DNA of 64,000 nucleotides, taken from NCBI GenBank assembly GCA_018857735.1, contig JABMCL010000767.1:742501-806500 (forward strand), written 5' to 3'. The notes under the pieces are model-generated. The model made no database searches and was not told where the DNA came from. It saw only the letters and a program-made list of their open reading frames with translations. Made by a program: the position numbers and the translations under genes. Positions 11,701 through 22,199 of this stretch are shown here, in pieces. How positions within the stretch are numbered: position 1 is the stretch's first letter; every line of letters begins with the position of its first letter. Source of the stretch: Alviniconcha marisindica (taxonomy: Eukaryota; Mollusca; Gastropoda; Provannidae).

Positions 11701-14354
11701 GCGCTAACTGTACATTCAGGTGTTGACTTTGATGTGTTACAGACAGCTGCTCAGTTTGCTAACTGCACAGTCAGGCGTTGACTTGGATGTGTTACCGACA
11801 GCTACTCAGTGCGCTAACTGTACATTCAGGTGTTGACTTTGATGTGTTACCGATAGCTACTCAGTGCGCTAACTGTACATTCAGGTGCTGACTTGGATGT
11901 GTTACAGATAGCTACTCAGTGCGTTAACTGTACATTCAGGTGTTGACTTTGATGTGTTACAGACAGCTGCTCAGTTTGCTAACTGTATATTCAGGTGCTG
12001 ACTTGGATGTGTTACAGATAGCTACTCAGTGCACTAACTGTACATTCAGGTGTTGACTTTGATGTGTTACAGACAGCTGCTCAGTTTGCTAACTGCACAG
12101 TCAGGCGTTGACTTGGATGTGTTACCGACAGCTACTCAGTGTGCTAACTGTACATTCAGGTGTTGACTTTGATGTGTTACCGATAGCTACTCAGTGCGCT
12201 AACTGTACATTCAGGTGCTGACTTGGATGTGTTACAGATAGCTACTCAGTGCGCTAACTGTACATTCAGGTGTTGACTTTGATGTGTTACAGACAGCTGC
12301 TCAGTTTGCTAACTGTATATTCAGGTGCTGACTTGGATGTGTTACAGATAGCTACTCAGTGCGCTAACTGTACATTCAGGTGTTGACTTTGATGTGTTAC
12401 AGACAGCTGCTCAGTTTGCTAACCACACAGTCAGGCGTTGACTTTGATGTGTTACCGACAGCTACTCAGTGCGCTAACTGTACATTCAGGTGTTGACTTT
12501 GATGTGTTACCGATAGCTACTCAGTGTGCTAACTGTACATTCAGGTGCTGACTTGGATGTGTTACAGATAGCTACTCAGTGCACTAACTGTACATTCAGG
12601 TGTTGACTTTGATGTGTTACAGACAGCTGCTCAGTTTGCTAACTGTATATTCAGGTGCTGACTTGGATGTGTTACAGATAGCTACTCAGTGCGCTAACTG
12701 TACATTCAGGTGTTGACTTTGATGTGTTACAGACAGCTGCTCAGTTTGCTAACTGCACAGTCAGGCGTTGACTTTGATGTGTTACCGACAGCTACTCATT
12801 GCGCTAACTGTACATTCAGGTGTTGACTTTGATGTGTTACCGACAGCTACTCAGTGCGCTAACTGTACATTCAGGTGTTGACTTTGATGTGTTACCGACA
12901 GCTACTCAGTGCTCTAACTGTACATTCAGGTGTTGACTTTGATGTGTTACCAACAGCTACTCAGTGCGCTAACTGTACATACAGGTGTTGACTTTGATGT
13001 GTTACAGACAGCTGCTCAGTTTGCTAACTGCACAGTCAGGTGTTGACTTTGATGTGTTACTGACAGCTACCCAGTGCGCTAACTGTACATTCAGGTGTTG
13101 ACTTTGATGTGTTACCGACAGCTACTCAGTGCTCTAACTGTACATTCAGGTGTTGACTTTGATGTGTTACTGACAGCTACTCAGTGCGCTAACTGTACAT
13201 TCAGGTGTTGACTTTGATGTGTTACAGATAGCTACTCAGTTTGCTAACTGCACAGTCAGGTGTTGACTTTGATGTGTTACAGACAGCTGCTCAGTTTGCT
13301 GTGTATTCAGGTGCTGACTTTGATGTGTTACAGACAGCTACTCAGTTTGCTAACTGCACAGTCGGGTGTTGACTTTGATGTGTTACAGACAGCTGCTCAG
13401 TTTGCTAACTGCACAGTCAGGTGTTGACTGATGTGTTACCGACAGCTACCCAGTGCTCTAACTGTACATTCAGGTGTTGACTTTGATGTGTTACCGACAG
13501 CTACTCAGTGCGCTAACTGTGCATTCAGGTGTTGACTTTGATGTGTTACCGACAGCTACTCAGTGCGCTAACTGTACATTCAGGTGTTGACTTTGATGTG
13601 TTACTGACAGCTACTCGGTGCTCTAACTGTATATTCAGGTGTTGACTTTGATGTGTTACAGATAGCTACTCAGTGCGCTAACTGTACATTCAGGTGTTGA
13701 CTTTGATGTGTTACAGACAGCTACTCGACAGATGAGTGCATTCAGGTGTTGACTTTGATGTGTTACAGACAGCTGCTCGATGGATGAGTGCATTCAGGTG
13801 TTGACTTTGATGTGTTACAGACAGCTACTCGACAGATGAGTGCATTCAGGTGTTGACTTTGATGTGTTACAGACAGCTACTCGACGGATGAGTGCATTCA
13901 GGTGTTGACTTTGATGTGTTGCAGACAGCTACTCGATGGATGAGTGCATTCAGGTGTTGACTTTGATGTGTTACAGACAGCTACTTGACGGATGAGTGCA
14001 TTCAGGTGTTGACTTTGATGTGTTGCAGACAGCTACTCGACGGATGAGTGCATTCAGGTGTTCTTTGACTCCCTGCTGGTCTACCTGGCTGAGCGAGCCC
14101 CCACCTGTTCCCTTCGTGCAATTCACCTCATCGTCGCCAACCCTGCCACTGGCCGATTTGTTGCCCAGGTACTGGAGGCAAGACTGGAGGCAACGAGGAT
14201 GAGTAGCATTGATGCCGCAATGGGGACTGTGTTCAGAGACTACTTCAACATTCCAGACTTCAGTCGGAATCTGCCTTTGTTCAGTGCTTCACCGCCTGCT
14301 GTGAGGGACCGGAGTCCGTCAGGAAAGCCCGCTGTCAAACGACGACGGTTGTGA
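6488..14354 (+). CDS. Acidic nuclear-type protein with C-terminal macro domain (whole gene)
   Basis: Four exons join in a consistent frame to about 1001 codons: 6488-8782, 9849-10022, 10888-11098 and 14029-14354. The first 765 residues look disordered: acidic runs (EEDEEEED), Ser/Thr-rich and Arg/Lys-rich segments. The last three exons form one macro domain, starting VTVATGNITSATTSSIVIS, passing ITFPLIGSG and ending in helices such as FFDSLLVYLAERAP. A basic tail, KPAVKRRRL, looks like a nuclear localisation signal. Macro domains bind or remove ADP-ribose, but this one is divergent: the usual asparagine-containing loop is replaced by STDSHL, so binding or catalysis cannot be assumed. I cannot match it to a named family. 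All three introns carry junction-derived tandem arrays or heavy repeats. Confidence 0.7.
8770..9112 (+). repeat. 36-bp array made of exon-1 end plus donor, about 9 copies
   Basis: Each unit is cagtttgcacaaag|gtaatgagcctgacc and more. That is the last 14 nt of exon 1, the 5' splice site and 22 nt of intron. The first unit is the exon end itself. The final copy runs into gcgcaaag|gtgtgg. Because 36 is a multiple of three, the array reads in frame as repeats of VCTKVMSLTVIP. Several units differ by single transitions (tgcgca for tgcaca). Confidence 0.9.
9350..9510. mobile_element. Relic of the left end of the 20.1-kb transposon
   Basis: Positions 9350-9377 match the 28-bp terminal inverted repeat at 20119-20146 at 22 of 28 positions, and every difference is a transition. 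Similarity continues inward through ctaatttattt (about 9419) and gtaagtcattt (about 9491), in the same order as at 20187 and 20275. It lies in intron 1 of the macro-domain gene. The right end is not visible, so this is probably a truncated, old copy. Confidence 0.6.
9849..10022 (+). CDS. Macro-domain gene, exon 2
   Basis: The exon starts after gtgctgcag and ends at GGCTTACAG|gtaaaac. It is exactly 58 codons and in phase 0 with both neighbours. It encodes the first strands of the macro domain: VTVATGNITSATTSSIVIS, then MAQSVAKAAGTGFTGACQ, then HNHSGLQ. An alternative acceptor at tttacag (about 9806) would add VYSGCFTFLLEDVLQ-type sequence but does not fit the phase of exon 1. Confidence 0.65.
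10000..10610 (+). repeat. 56-bp array made of exon-2 end plus donor, about 10 copies
   Basis: Each unit repeats about 41 nt resembling the 3' end of exon 2 (gtcaggactgcctgaggcac and on to ggcttacag), followed by gtaaaacatttcatgc. Successive donors fall at 10023, 10079, 10135 and so on, 56 bp apart. About eleven almost identical 5' splice sites therefore follow exon 2. Units differ by a few substitutions such as gcttgtag for gcttacag, which removes the AG before the donor in three copies. Confidence 0.9.
10888..11098 (+). CDS. Macro-domain gene, exon 3
   Basis: The acceptor is tttcaatag at 10879-10887, and the exon ends GGCTCAG|gtcggtg. It has 70 codons plus one nucleotide, so it starts in phase 0 and ends in phase 1, which matches exon 4. 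It encodes VCEILDTPAGGQLSPLISHV, a helix KHKKLLLCTYLNCLKRA, and the strand and loop PSITFPLIGSG. The last corresponds to the conserved FPxxGxG segment that contacts the distal ribose and phosphates in macro domains. Confidence 0.8.
11400..14062 (+). repeat. 55-bp array carrying exon-4 acceptor and exon start, about 47 copies
   Basis: A typical unit reads gatgtgttacag|acagctactcag and then tacattcaggtgttgacttt. It copies the intron-3 acceptor and about 34 nt from the start of exon 4. The last six or seven units (about 13720-14028) are shorter, near 44 bp, and carry actcgacggatgagtgcatt exactly as in the exon. Distal units have gcgctaactgtac instead. Several units also contain ttcag|gtgttg, a donor-like site, so each unit resembles a small exon. 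Confidence 0.9.
14029..14354 (+). CDS. Macro-domain gene, exon 4 and stop
   Basis: The exon starts after tgttgcag and joins exon 3 in phase (G plus AC). It encodes SYSTDECIQVFFDSLLVYL, then AIHLIVANPATGRFVAQVLE, the last strand and helix of the macro fold. A tail of about 45 residues follows, ending KRRRL and TGA at 14352-14354. The first 34 nt are the template for the upstream array. Confidence 0.8.
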
Positions 14355-15190
14355 TAGGGGCATCAGCACTCAGTTCTGACAGATGTATCTGCATTTGGTT
14401 CTGACAGGAGCAGCCACCTGTATTTAGTCTGTTCACCAAGCTCCTCTTGTGAAAGGAAACTCTGCTGGAGTCTGGTTGATGCTGTTGACAGCACAGTGAC
14501 CAGTTGATGTTGTTGACAGCACAGTGACCGGTTGATGCTGTTGACAGCACAGTGACCGGTTGATGCTGTTGACAGCACAGTGACCGGTTGATGCTGTTGA
14601 CAGCACAATGACTGGTTGATGCTCTTGATAGCACAGTGACTGGTTGATGCTGTTGATAGCGCACTGACTGGTTGATGCTGTTGATAGCGCACTGACTGGT
14701 TGATGCTGTTGATAGCACAGTGACTGGTTGATGCTGTTGATAGCGCACTGACTGGTTGATGCTGTTGATAGCACTGTGATGGGTTGATGCAGTTGTTGAT
14801 ACCACAAATACTGTTTGTGCCAAGACTACCAAATGAGGCTTCCCCTGTGGAAATGACCCATGTTTTTCATGGGAGGCCATGGTCAGTAAGACATGGTCAT
14901 ATACACACACACCATGCTGACACATACATGCCACACTGACACACGCACAGAGCATGTATACAGTGTAACATTACACACACTGACATGGACACACACAAAT
15001 CTAAAACAGTAAAAGTAAATGCATCATTGTCCCCAAAACAAGACAGAAGAAAAGACTATCCACAGCATTGGGTTTTCTGACCTCAGCAACAGAATGGATA
15101 TTTTCCACACCTAGTTGATGTGGAAGTGAACTTGTTTTTTTCAAATATCCTGTTAGAGCAATCAACAATATATTTTGCTTGTTGGTTGAC
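14355..15190 (+). other. Probable 3' UTR with a 28-bp array at 14470-14790
   Basis: The sequence right after the stop carries about eleven copies of a 28 to 30-bp unit of the type ggttgatgctgttgacagca, so the array would lie in the 3' untranslated region. Long minus-strand ORFs through it are repetitive (INSINQS-like) and are not genes. I cannot fix the poly(A) site. Confidence 0.6.
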
Positions 15191-16490
15191 TCCTTCATTT
15201 GACAGATATCACTTGTTGGTCAATTCCTCCTTCATTTGGTGACTGACTGCAGAGGACTGTTCGGTGACTGACTGCAGAGGACTGTTTGGTGACTGACTGC
15301 AGAGGACTGTTTGGTGACTGACTGCAGAGGGCTATTCAGTGACTGACTGCAGAAGACTGTTTGGTGACTGACTGCAGAGGACTATGACTGCAGAGGGCTA
15401 TTCAGTGACTGACTGCAGAGGACTGTTTGGTGACTGACTGCAGAGGACTATGACTGCAGAGTGCTATTCAGTGACTAACTGCAGAGGACTGTTTGGTGAC
15501 TGACTGCAGAGGACTGTTTGGTGACTGAATGCGGAGGACTGTGACTGCAGAGGGCTATTCAGTGACTGACTGCATAGGACTATTCGGTGATTGACTGCAG
15601 ACAACTGGATGACTGGTGACTGACTGCAGAGGGCTATTCAGTGACAGACTGCAGAGGGAGGTTCGGTGACTGACTGCAGAAGACTATTTGGTGACTGACT
15701 GCGGAGGACTATTCAGTGACTGATTGCAGACAGCTGTTTGGTTACTGACTGCAGATGGCTATTCAGTGACTGACTGCAGAGGGAGGTTCGGTGACTGACT
15801 GCAGAAGACTATTTGGTGACTGACTGCGGAGGACTATTCAGTGACTGATTGCAGACAGCTGTTTGGTTACTGACTGCAGATGGCTATTCAGTGACTGACT
15901 GCAGAGGGAGGTTCGGTGACTGACTGCAGAAGACTATTTGGTGACTGACTGCGGAGGACTATTCAGTGACTGATTGCAGACAGCTGTTTGGTTACTGACT
16001 GCAGATGGCTATTCAGTGACTGACTGCAGAGGGAGGTTCGGTGACTGACTGCAGAAGACTATTTGGTGACTGACTGCGGAGGACTATTCAGTGACTGATT
16101 GCAGACAGCTGTTTGGTTACTGACTGCAGATGGCTATTCAGTGACTGACTGCAGAGGGAGGTTCGGTGACTGACTGCAGAGGACTATTTGGTGACTGACT
16201 GCAGAGGACTAGGACTACAGAGGGCTATTCAGTGACTGACTGCAGAGGACTATTCGGTGACTGACTGCAGACAACTGGTTTCTGACTGCAGAGGGCTATT
16301 CAGTGACTGACTGCAGAGGGCTATTCAGTGACTGACTGCAGCAGGCTATTTGGTGACTGACTGCAGAGGACTGTTCGGTGACTGACTGCAGACAACTGTT
16401 TGGTGACTGACTGCAGACAGCTGTTTGGTGACTGACTGCAGACAGCTATTCGGTGACTGACTGCAGAGGACTGTTGCTTTCTCACTGTAC
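15191..16490. repeat. 25-bp array with 125-bp higher-order repeat
   Basis: The basic unit is gtgactgactgcagaggact plus about 5 nt. Between about 15650 and 16150, blocks starting gcagagggaggttcggtgac recur about every 125 bp (near 15651, 15776, 15901, 16026 and 16151). That is five-unit blocks duplicated as wholes. Confidence 0.85.
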
Positions 16491-17815
16491 AATCTGCAGC
16501 AAGAGGTTACTGATTGCAGCTTTGTAGTTTCTACACATCTGGTGCTGTGGTGTTGATCATGTTGTGTTGCCTGAACTCAAACTCGAAAACTTTATTTTAC
16601 AAGGATTGTAGTTTAGGTTCAGTCAAAAACCTGTCTAACAACTAGTCCTAGCTAAGCTATTGATGAATAGATATCAAATTACAGGCATTATTTGTACATG
16701 TATATAGGCATGAATGAGTGAGTGAAACGTTATACATGAGAATTTCCACACAAAACATAGCGTGCTCACAGCGCCGGATGAACACATGCCATACATCATT
16801 CAGTTACCTGTAGAGGTGACCGTAGTACACAGGGTGCACAGATCTAGTGTTGTGGACTGGATCAGGTCGACAAGAGAGTGCACAGATCTTTTTAACCTTT
16901 GCCATACATCACTTTAAAACTCACACATCATACTTCATAGAGCTGATTAAACCCATGATTCTCATTTATGGGCATTTCAGTAAATGCTTTTGCCCTGGTA
17001 TACCTGTCATGGTTGACTGAGCATTACAGTACACATCAGTTATCCGTCTACTTGCCCATACAGTGTGGGTGTGTCCAAACCCATATTTTGTAAGTAATGT
17101 GTATAATGATAGTAATAATAATGAAATATGTGTACAGCAAGAACCTCTAACATAAGAAAAGAGCTTTACACATTGCACATAAATCAAATTTAAACATGCA
17201 CCCACACAGACACATCATGAGTGGAAAATAGCAGTAATGGTTTCAAGCACTTCAAACCAATCCACAATTCTTTCAATACAGGTACTAGAGACGTGGGTTT
17301 GATGATGTTGAGAGAGCAACACACCTTTTTCAATATTTCAGCATCCTATAGTGTAAATAGGGCCACAGCACCCCATCACAGCAATCTCAGAGAGTTTCAT
17401 ATCCATGACTGCTACTGTTTTTGTTTTATTTCAGCATCAGTAATTACATTTTGTAATTACGATTTTTAAATATATATATATATATAATATGTAATCATAT
17501 CTAATATGTATTTCATCTTAATATTTTTATTATGGAACAGGATTTGATTAGACTTTAATCATGGCAGAGAGAATGTGATATACTACCTGTATATATATAT
17601 AGACTGCTATGAATCCACAACTTGTTGTTTGAGGGATGCTGTGTTTTGTTCCCTTCCAGCAAGTTTCATACATTTTGAAATTGTGTGTGTGTGTGTGTGT
17701 GTTCAGTGTTGGTTGATTTAAGATTTTTCATTTCTGTACTCAAACATTTTATGCTAGTTATAACAGATAATGTGGGCTATAGTATATATGGATCAGTTAT
17801 AATCCTTTGACAGAA
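16491..17815. other. Unassigned AT-rich sequence
   Basis: I see no gene. The segment aactcgaaaactttatttta (16576-16595) contains a reverse-strand AATAAA, so the end of a minus-strand transcript or of a retroelement is possible. Short TA and TG microsatellites lie at about 17468-17485 and 17685-17702. Confidence 0.4.
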
Positions 17816-18215
17816 TATTGGGTAGCCTTGTTAATGATTGTTAGCACTCAAGACAGAATACAGGGTAGCCTTGTCAATGACTGTTAGCACTCCTGACAGA
17901 ATACAGGGTAGCCTTGTCAATGACTGTTAGCACTCCTGACAGAATACAGGGTAGCCTTGTCAATGACTGTTAGCACTCCTGACAGAACACTGGGTAGCCT
18001 TGTCAATGACTGTTAGCACTCCTGACAGAATACAGGGTAGCCTTGTCAATGACTGTTAGCACTCATGACAGAACACTGGGGAGCCTTGTCAATGACTGTT
18101 AGCACTCCTGACAGAATACTGGGGAGCCTTGTCAATGACTGTTAGCACTCCTGACAGAATACTGGGGAGCCTTGTCAATGACTGTTAGCACTCATGACAC
18201 AATACTGCCGTGTGG
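17815..18215. repeat. 44-bp minisatellite, about 9 copies
   Basis: The unit is gacagaatacagggtagcct, then tgtcaatgactgttagcactcct. Later copies carry actggggagcc instead of acagggtagcc, a two-subtype structure. No coding or splice relationship is seen. Confidence 0.9.
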
Positions 18216-18905
18216 CCTTACCAGTGACTGTTTCTGAAATAGAGTAAGGCTCTAGATTGCAGCTTACATACTTGTTGCATGCCAGTGAAGTGTAAAAATA
18301 CTCTGATCATTGATGGCGCCTCTTTGCTGACATTTACAGATAAAGGGAGACAGTGTCAGCACCAAGAGAATTACTGCCCACTCCCATTACTTAGCTTTGC
18401 AAAAGGCTTGTTTTCTGACCTTGAACATTTTTTTTTTTTTAAATATCCTGGTGCTAATTTCTTTCCAAAACATGCATTTGAAATAAGTCACTTTTTTTTT
18501 TTTACATTATAAAATCATATATATTGAGATGTATCACACTGTTGAATGTAATGGGTTTGCATGTAACTTGTCATTATTGATCTTTGGTGTGTTTTTGTGT
18601 GTGGAAAGCATGTGTATACATATATATTTCTTATGCTGTGTGAAACACAAAACATATATTTGTGGAAAAAAAGTTAACGCTTTTTCTTTTTTGCTTGCGA
18701 GAACCATTGATTGAATGTGTGGCTGAATGCCCCCTTGGTTGTGTGCCTAGGTATTGAAGGCACAGTGTCACTGTCAGTACTTGTGCCCTCTTAGTTTGGG
18801 TGCAAACAGATCAATGACACAGAAAATAAAGGAGTGACAAGCATTCAATGAAGTTTTCAACATTTGCTGTGACCTTGACCCTAACCGCAGCAGCCCAATT
18901 TTTTT
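18216..18905. other. Unassigned sequence
   Basis: I see no gene. The stretch contains poly(T) runs at about 18430 and 18495. The end (18855-18905) resembles 19921-19975, both containing catttgctgt(g/t)accttgacc, so a dispersed repeat copy probably lies here. Confidence 0.4.
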
Positions 18906-19395
18906 AGAAGACACTGGTTGATGATGGTTTACCATCAACAAACTGGCTGATGATGGTGCACAGTCAACAAACTGGTTGATGATGGTGTTCAGTCAAACAC
19001 GGTTGGTTGATGATGGTGTAGTCAAACAAACTGGTTGATGATGGTGTACAGTCAAACAAACTGGTTGATGGTGTACAGTCAAAGTGGTGGGTGATGGTGT
19101 ACAGTCGAACAAACTGGTTGATGATGGTGTACAGTCAAAGTTGGTTGATGATGGTGTACAGTCAAACTGATTGATGATGGTGTACAGTCAAACAAACTGG
19201 CTGATGATGGTGTACAGTCAACAAACTGGCTGATGATGGTGTACAGTCAACAAACTGGCTGATGATGGTGTACAGTCAACAAACTGGCTGATGATGGTGT
19301 ACAGTCAACAAACTGGCTGATGATGGTGTACAGTCAACAAACTGGCTGATGATGGTGTACAGTCAAACAAACTGGCTGATGGTGTACAGTCAAAC
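18906..19395. repeat. 35-bp minisatellite, about 14 copies
   Basis: The unit is caaactggctgatgatggtg followed by tacagtcaa, with several copies shortened by deletions (gttggttgatgatgg). It starts within or beside a dispersed repeat copy. Confidence 0.85.
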
Positions 19396-19399
19396 AAAG

Positions 19400-20118
19400 G
19401 TGGTTTCAGATGATCAGCAGTTCAGTAGAAAGTCCTATTTTGATCATATCAGCCCCAAATGTGACCATGACATGATACCCCAGCTCATGGAAATATATAA
19501 CCACACCAAGTTTCGTTACAATAGGTTCAGTGGTTTTGAAGATTGTCCAGACAATCAGTTAATACACCCCCTGTATGTCCAGACAATCAGTTAATACACC
19601 CCCTGTATGTCCAGACAATCAGTTAATACACCCCCTGTATATTCCCCCCTATGCTGGAATCACAATGTCGCTCTCAGGGCTTTTTGGCTGGAAGAAATCT
19701 TGTGAACAACTCCTTTTGTTACACTTGGTTGCATGCAGCTATGTGCTCACCTGTGTGCGTGTGTGTGTGGTGACTGCCTGCATCGCTTTTACTTTGCAAG
19801 TTCCCCTGGCTCCTAAGAGATGGGTGTCATAAATAATCTATTATTATGCATACTATGATACCAAGTTTGGTAATAAAATGTTTAGCATTTAAAAAAGTAT
19901 CGTCTGGGCAAAGAACTGAAATTTTGAACATTTGCTGTTACCTTGACCTTGAACAGCAATCTGAAATTTTCACAAGATATCCCGCTTATGATAATCTACC
20001 AGCAAAGTACATTTGATTGATTAGTTCCAGAAGATATAACAGAATTAGTTAAAATTATTTTGATTATATGAACCAGCTGACTTTGTTCTTGATGAAGGCC
20101 TGGACAAGTACTATATTG
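19400..20118. repeat. Probable dispersed repeat copy, with a 38-bp triplication
   Basis: Phrases such as ccaagtttcgttacaatagg and ccaagtttggtaataaaatg suggest two copies of one dispersed element. The segment tgtccagacaatcagttaat plus acaccccctgta is repeated three times at 19545-19640. No intact ORF is present. The assignment rests on internal similarity only. Confidence 0.4.
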
Positions 20119-20146
20119 TCGGTGACCGATTAAAACCTCGTAACTC
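20119..20146 (+). repeat. Left terminal inverted repeat
   Basis: It begins tcggtgaccgattaaaacct and pairs with 24791-24818. The flank gatgaaggcctggacaagta (about 20091-20110) is matched by two gatgaagacctggacatgta units right of the element (24841 and 24889). The insertion therefore landed in, or carries beside it, a small tandem repeat. Confidence 0.8.
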
Positions 20147-20735
20147 TTTTTTGTCTGGTTTTCGGATTTTTACAGTTTTGAGTACCTAATTTATTTATAC
20201 ACCTGTGAAAACTCGGAACATTATGAAAAATATTTTGGGGTAAAATTGGGGTTAGAAATAACTAGTAAAAACTCGTAAGTCATTTGTGGCGGGAGGCTGA
20301 ACCAACGTAAGTCGAGTTACGAGGTATTTTCGCTAACATTTTGGCGGATAAAAACCTCTTATGACGATTTGCGAGCTTTTCTGTGATACAAAATATCCGG
20401 AAACTACGTCACTTTTCGCGCCTTACAAGGTTTTTCCTCTTCACCATCTTCTCGAGCGAAGGATGTGTGTGGAATCTGTTCGGGTAAGAGTCTGATATAT
20501 TAGCACGCAGCTGTATGATGACTAGATTATTCAAGTATATATTATGTATATATTATGCAAGTATATATTATGTACAACAGATAGCTAATGTGTGTGTGTG
20601 TGTGAGCACGCATGTGTGCGTGGGAGAGTGTGTGAATGTGTGTATGCCTCTGTGTGTGTGTGTGTGTGTGTGTATATAGATGAAGGTGTGGACATGTTTT
20701 GGAGTCCATGTTTCCGTTCACTTCAGCCCCTGTGA

Positions 20736-21113
20736 ATGCTGCTGATGTCTGGGAACTTCACACCTGAGAGTCAGATGTCATGTGACGAGCCGCGCTGGGT
20801 CTGCACAGAATGCTTGGTGGAAAGTCCTACAGGCGAGACGCTTGAAACTGGTCCTGTGCTCGGGGACACTACTGTCCTGACGGATTGCGATGGTACACTT
20901 TGTGGTCCTGTGCTCGGGGACACTACTGTCCTGACGGATTGCGATGGTACACTTTGTGGTCCTGTGCTCGGGGACACTACTGTCCTGACGGATTCCGATG
21001 GTACACTTTGGGTGCACTGTGTGAAGTGCCCCAGCCAGTTTCATGTTGAATGTATAAGGGCGGACAGTGTGAACCCAAGTGAACACTTTATGTGTGCCAC
21101 CTGTGTAGAGTAA
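20736..21113 (+). CDS. Transposon-encoded PHD-finger protein, 125 aa
   Basis: The C4HC3 pattern of a PHD finger is complete: CTEC near residue 24, CVKC near residue 100, then FHVEC and CATC at the C-terminus. PHD fingers read histone H3 tails, and accessory PHD proteins or domains occur in several DNA transposons, so a chromatin-targeting role is plausible. The loop between the first and second zinc pairs contains an 18-residue unit (GPVLGDTTVLTD and so on) present three times, encoded by a 54-bp tandem triplication. It may be the first exon of the transposase. Confidence 0.65.
   Translation: MLLMSGNFTPESQMSCDEPRWVCTECLVESPTGETLETGPVLGDTTVLTDCDGTLCGPVLGDTTVLTDCDGTLCGPVLGDTTVLTDSDGTLWVHCVKCPSQFHVECIRADSVNPSEHFMCATCVE
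20850..21011 (+). repeat. In-frame 54-bp triplication inside the PHD finger
   Basis: Units start at 20850, 20904 and 20958 and are almost identical (the third reads gattccg for gattgcg). The period preserves frame, so the PHD finger would carry 36 extra loop residues including extra cysteines in copies one and two. Confidence 0.9.
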
Positions 21114-21146
21114 GGGAGAGGTTTGGACAAGAACGACGCTGCCTCC

Positions 21147-21262
21147 TGTCACATTCTACGTGAATATAGTGAATAGTGCAGGCCTGTCACATTCTATGTG
21201 AATATAATGAATAGTGCAGGCCTGTCACATTCTACGTGAATATAGTGAATAGTGCAGGCCTG
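21147..21262. repeat. About 43-bp tandem repeat, 3 copies
   Basis: The unit is cctgtcacattctacgtgaa, then tatagtgaatagtgcagg. It follows the PHD ORF within the transposon. It could be an intron or spacer between the PHD segment and the rest of the transposase. Confidence 0.85.
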
Positions 21263-22199
21263 TCAAGAGGACAGTTAACGGTTCAGCTCGCACTTCGGAA
21301 GCGGGTATCACTGTGTTCAGAAACTGATAACACTTACGATATCACCAGGGCCTCGGCAGTCAGTGTTACCAGTTGTTTACCCAACAAGTTTCATATTAAG
21401 GACGGTAGTGTACAGACTGTGCCATGTAACTGTCCAACCAGACAGTTGTCACGTAAAAAGGTGTGCTCTAGTCATGAAGAGCCGCCGCTACCACCAAACA
21501 ATGTGTCTGACCATGTGACTGACCATGTTGACTGTTCTGGGCCATGTGTTTCGCCGACTAGTCATTTGTTATGTGATGAGGAACTCTCCAGTCCAGAAGA
21601 GCTGTCAATGCCATCACGACATGCTGATGATGATGATGCACCTATTTTTCACCACTCACCTGGGTGATGTTTGCACACAGGGAACCGAGTGTACCGATGA
21701 CATTGGTGATAATTATACCTGTGCGTGATGACGATGTTTCCAGGCAACTGCTGATCCATATTCTCTCAGATGTTCAGCAAAAGGAAGTGAGAGAAGCCTC
21801 CGAGCTCATCGTTGAAGTGGATCGTTCAAGGAGAACTCATGGTTCCATTCTTGTTCCATCAGAAGTGTGTACTGAAGAGTTTGTGTCAGACACATCAGGA
21901 GATGACAATGGAGATAACAATGATGACCCACCATGACCAGCGCTGTCACAAAACACATCAGTTTCCGATCCACTCTCCCTCTCTGCTACACTCACAGAAG
22001 CTGACCCCACAGAATGCGAAGACAACGATGCATCATACTGTCCATCAACGGACGAATCAGATTCAGATGATTCATTGAGGTCAAGCATTTGCTCCAGAAA
22101 ATGTTTTTTTGGAGAACGAAACAGATAGAATAGGTACTCCAACTGATCAGGAAGAGAGCTCTGAGAGACCAGGTACTTCAATGGCCTCTGACGAGATCC

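Noticed and set aside
11400..14062. Centromeric or heterochromatic satellite
   Set aside because: Higher-order structure is present, but the array lies between exons of one gene and its unit contains exon sequence, so an intronic origin is more likely.
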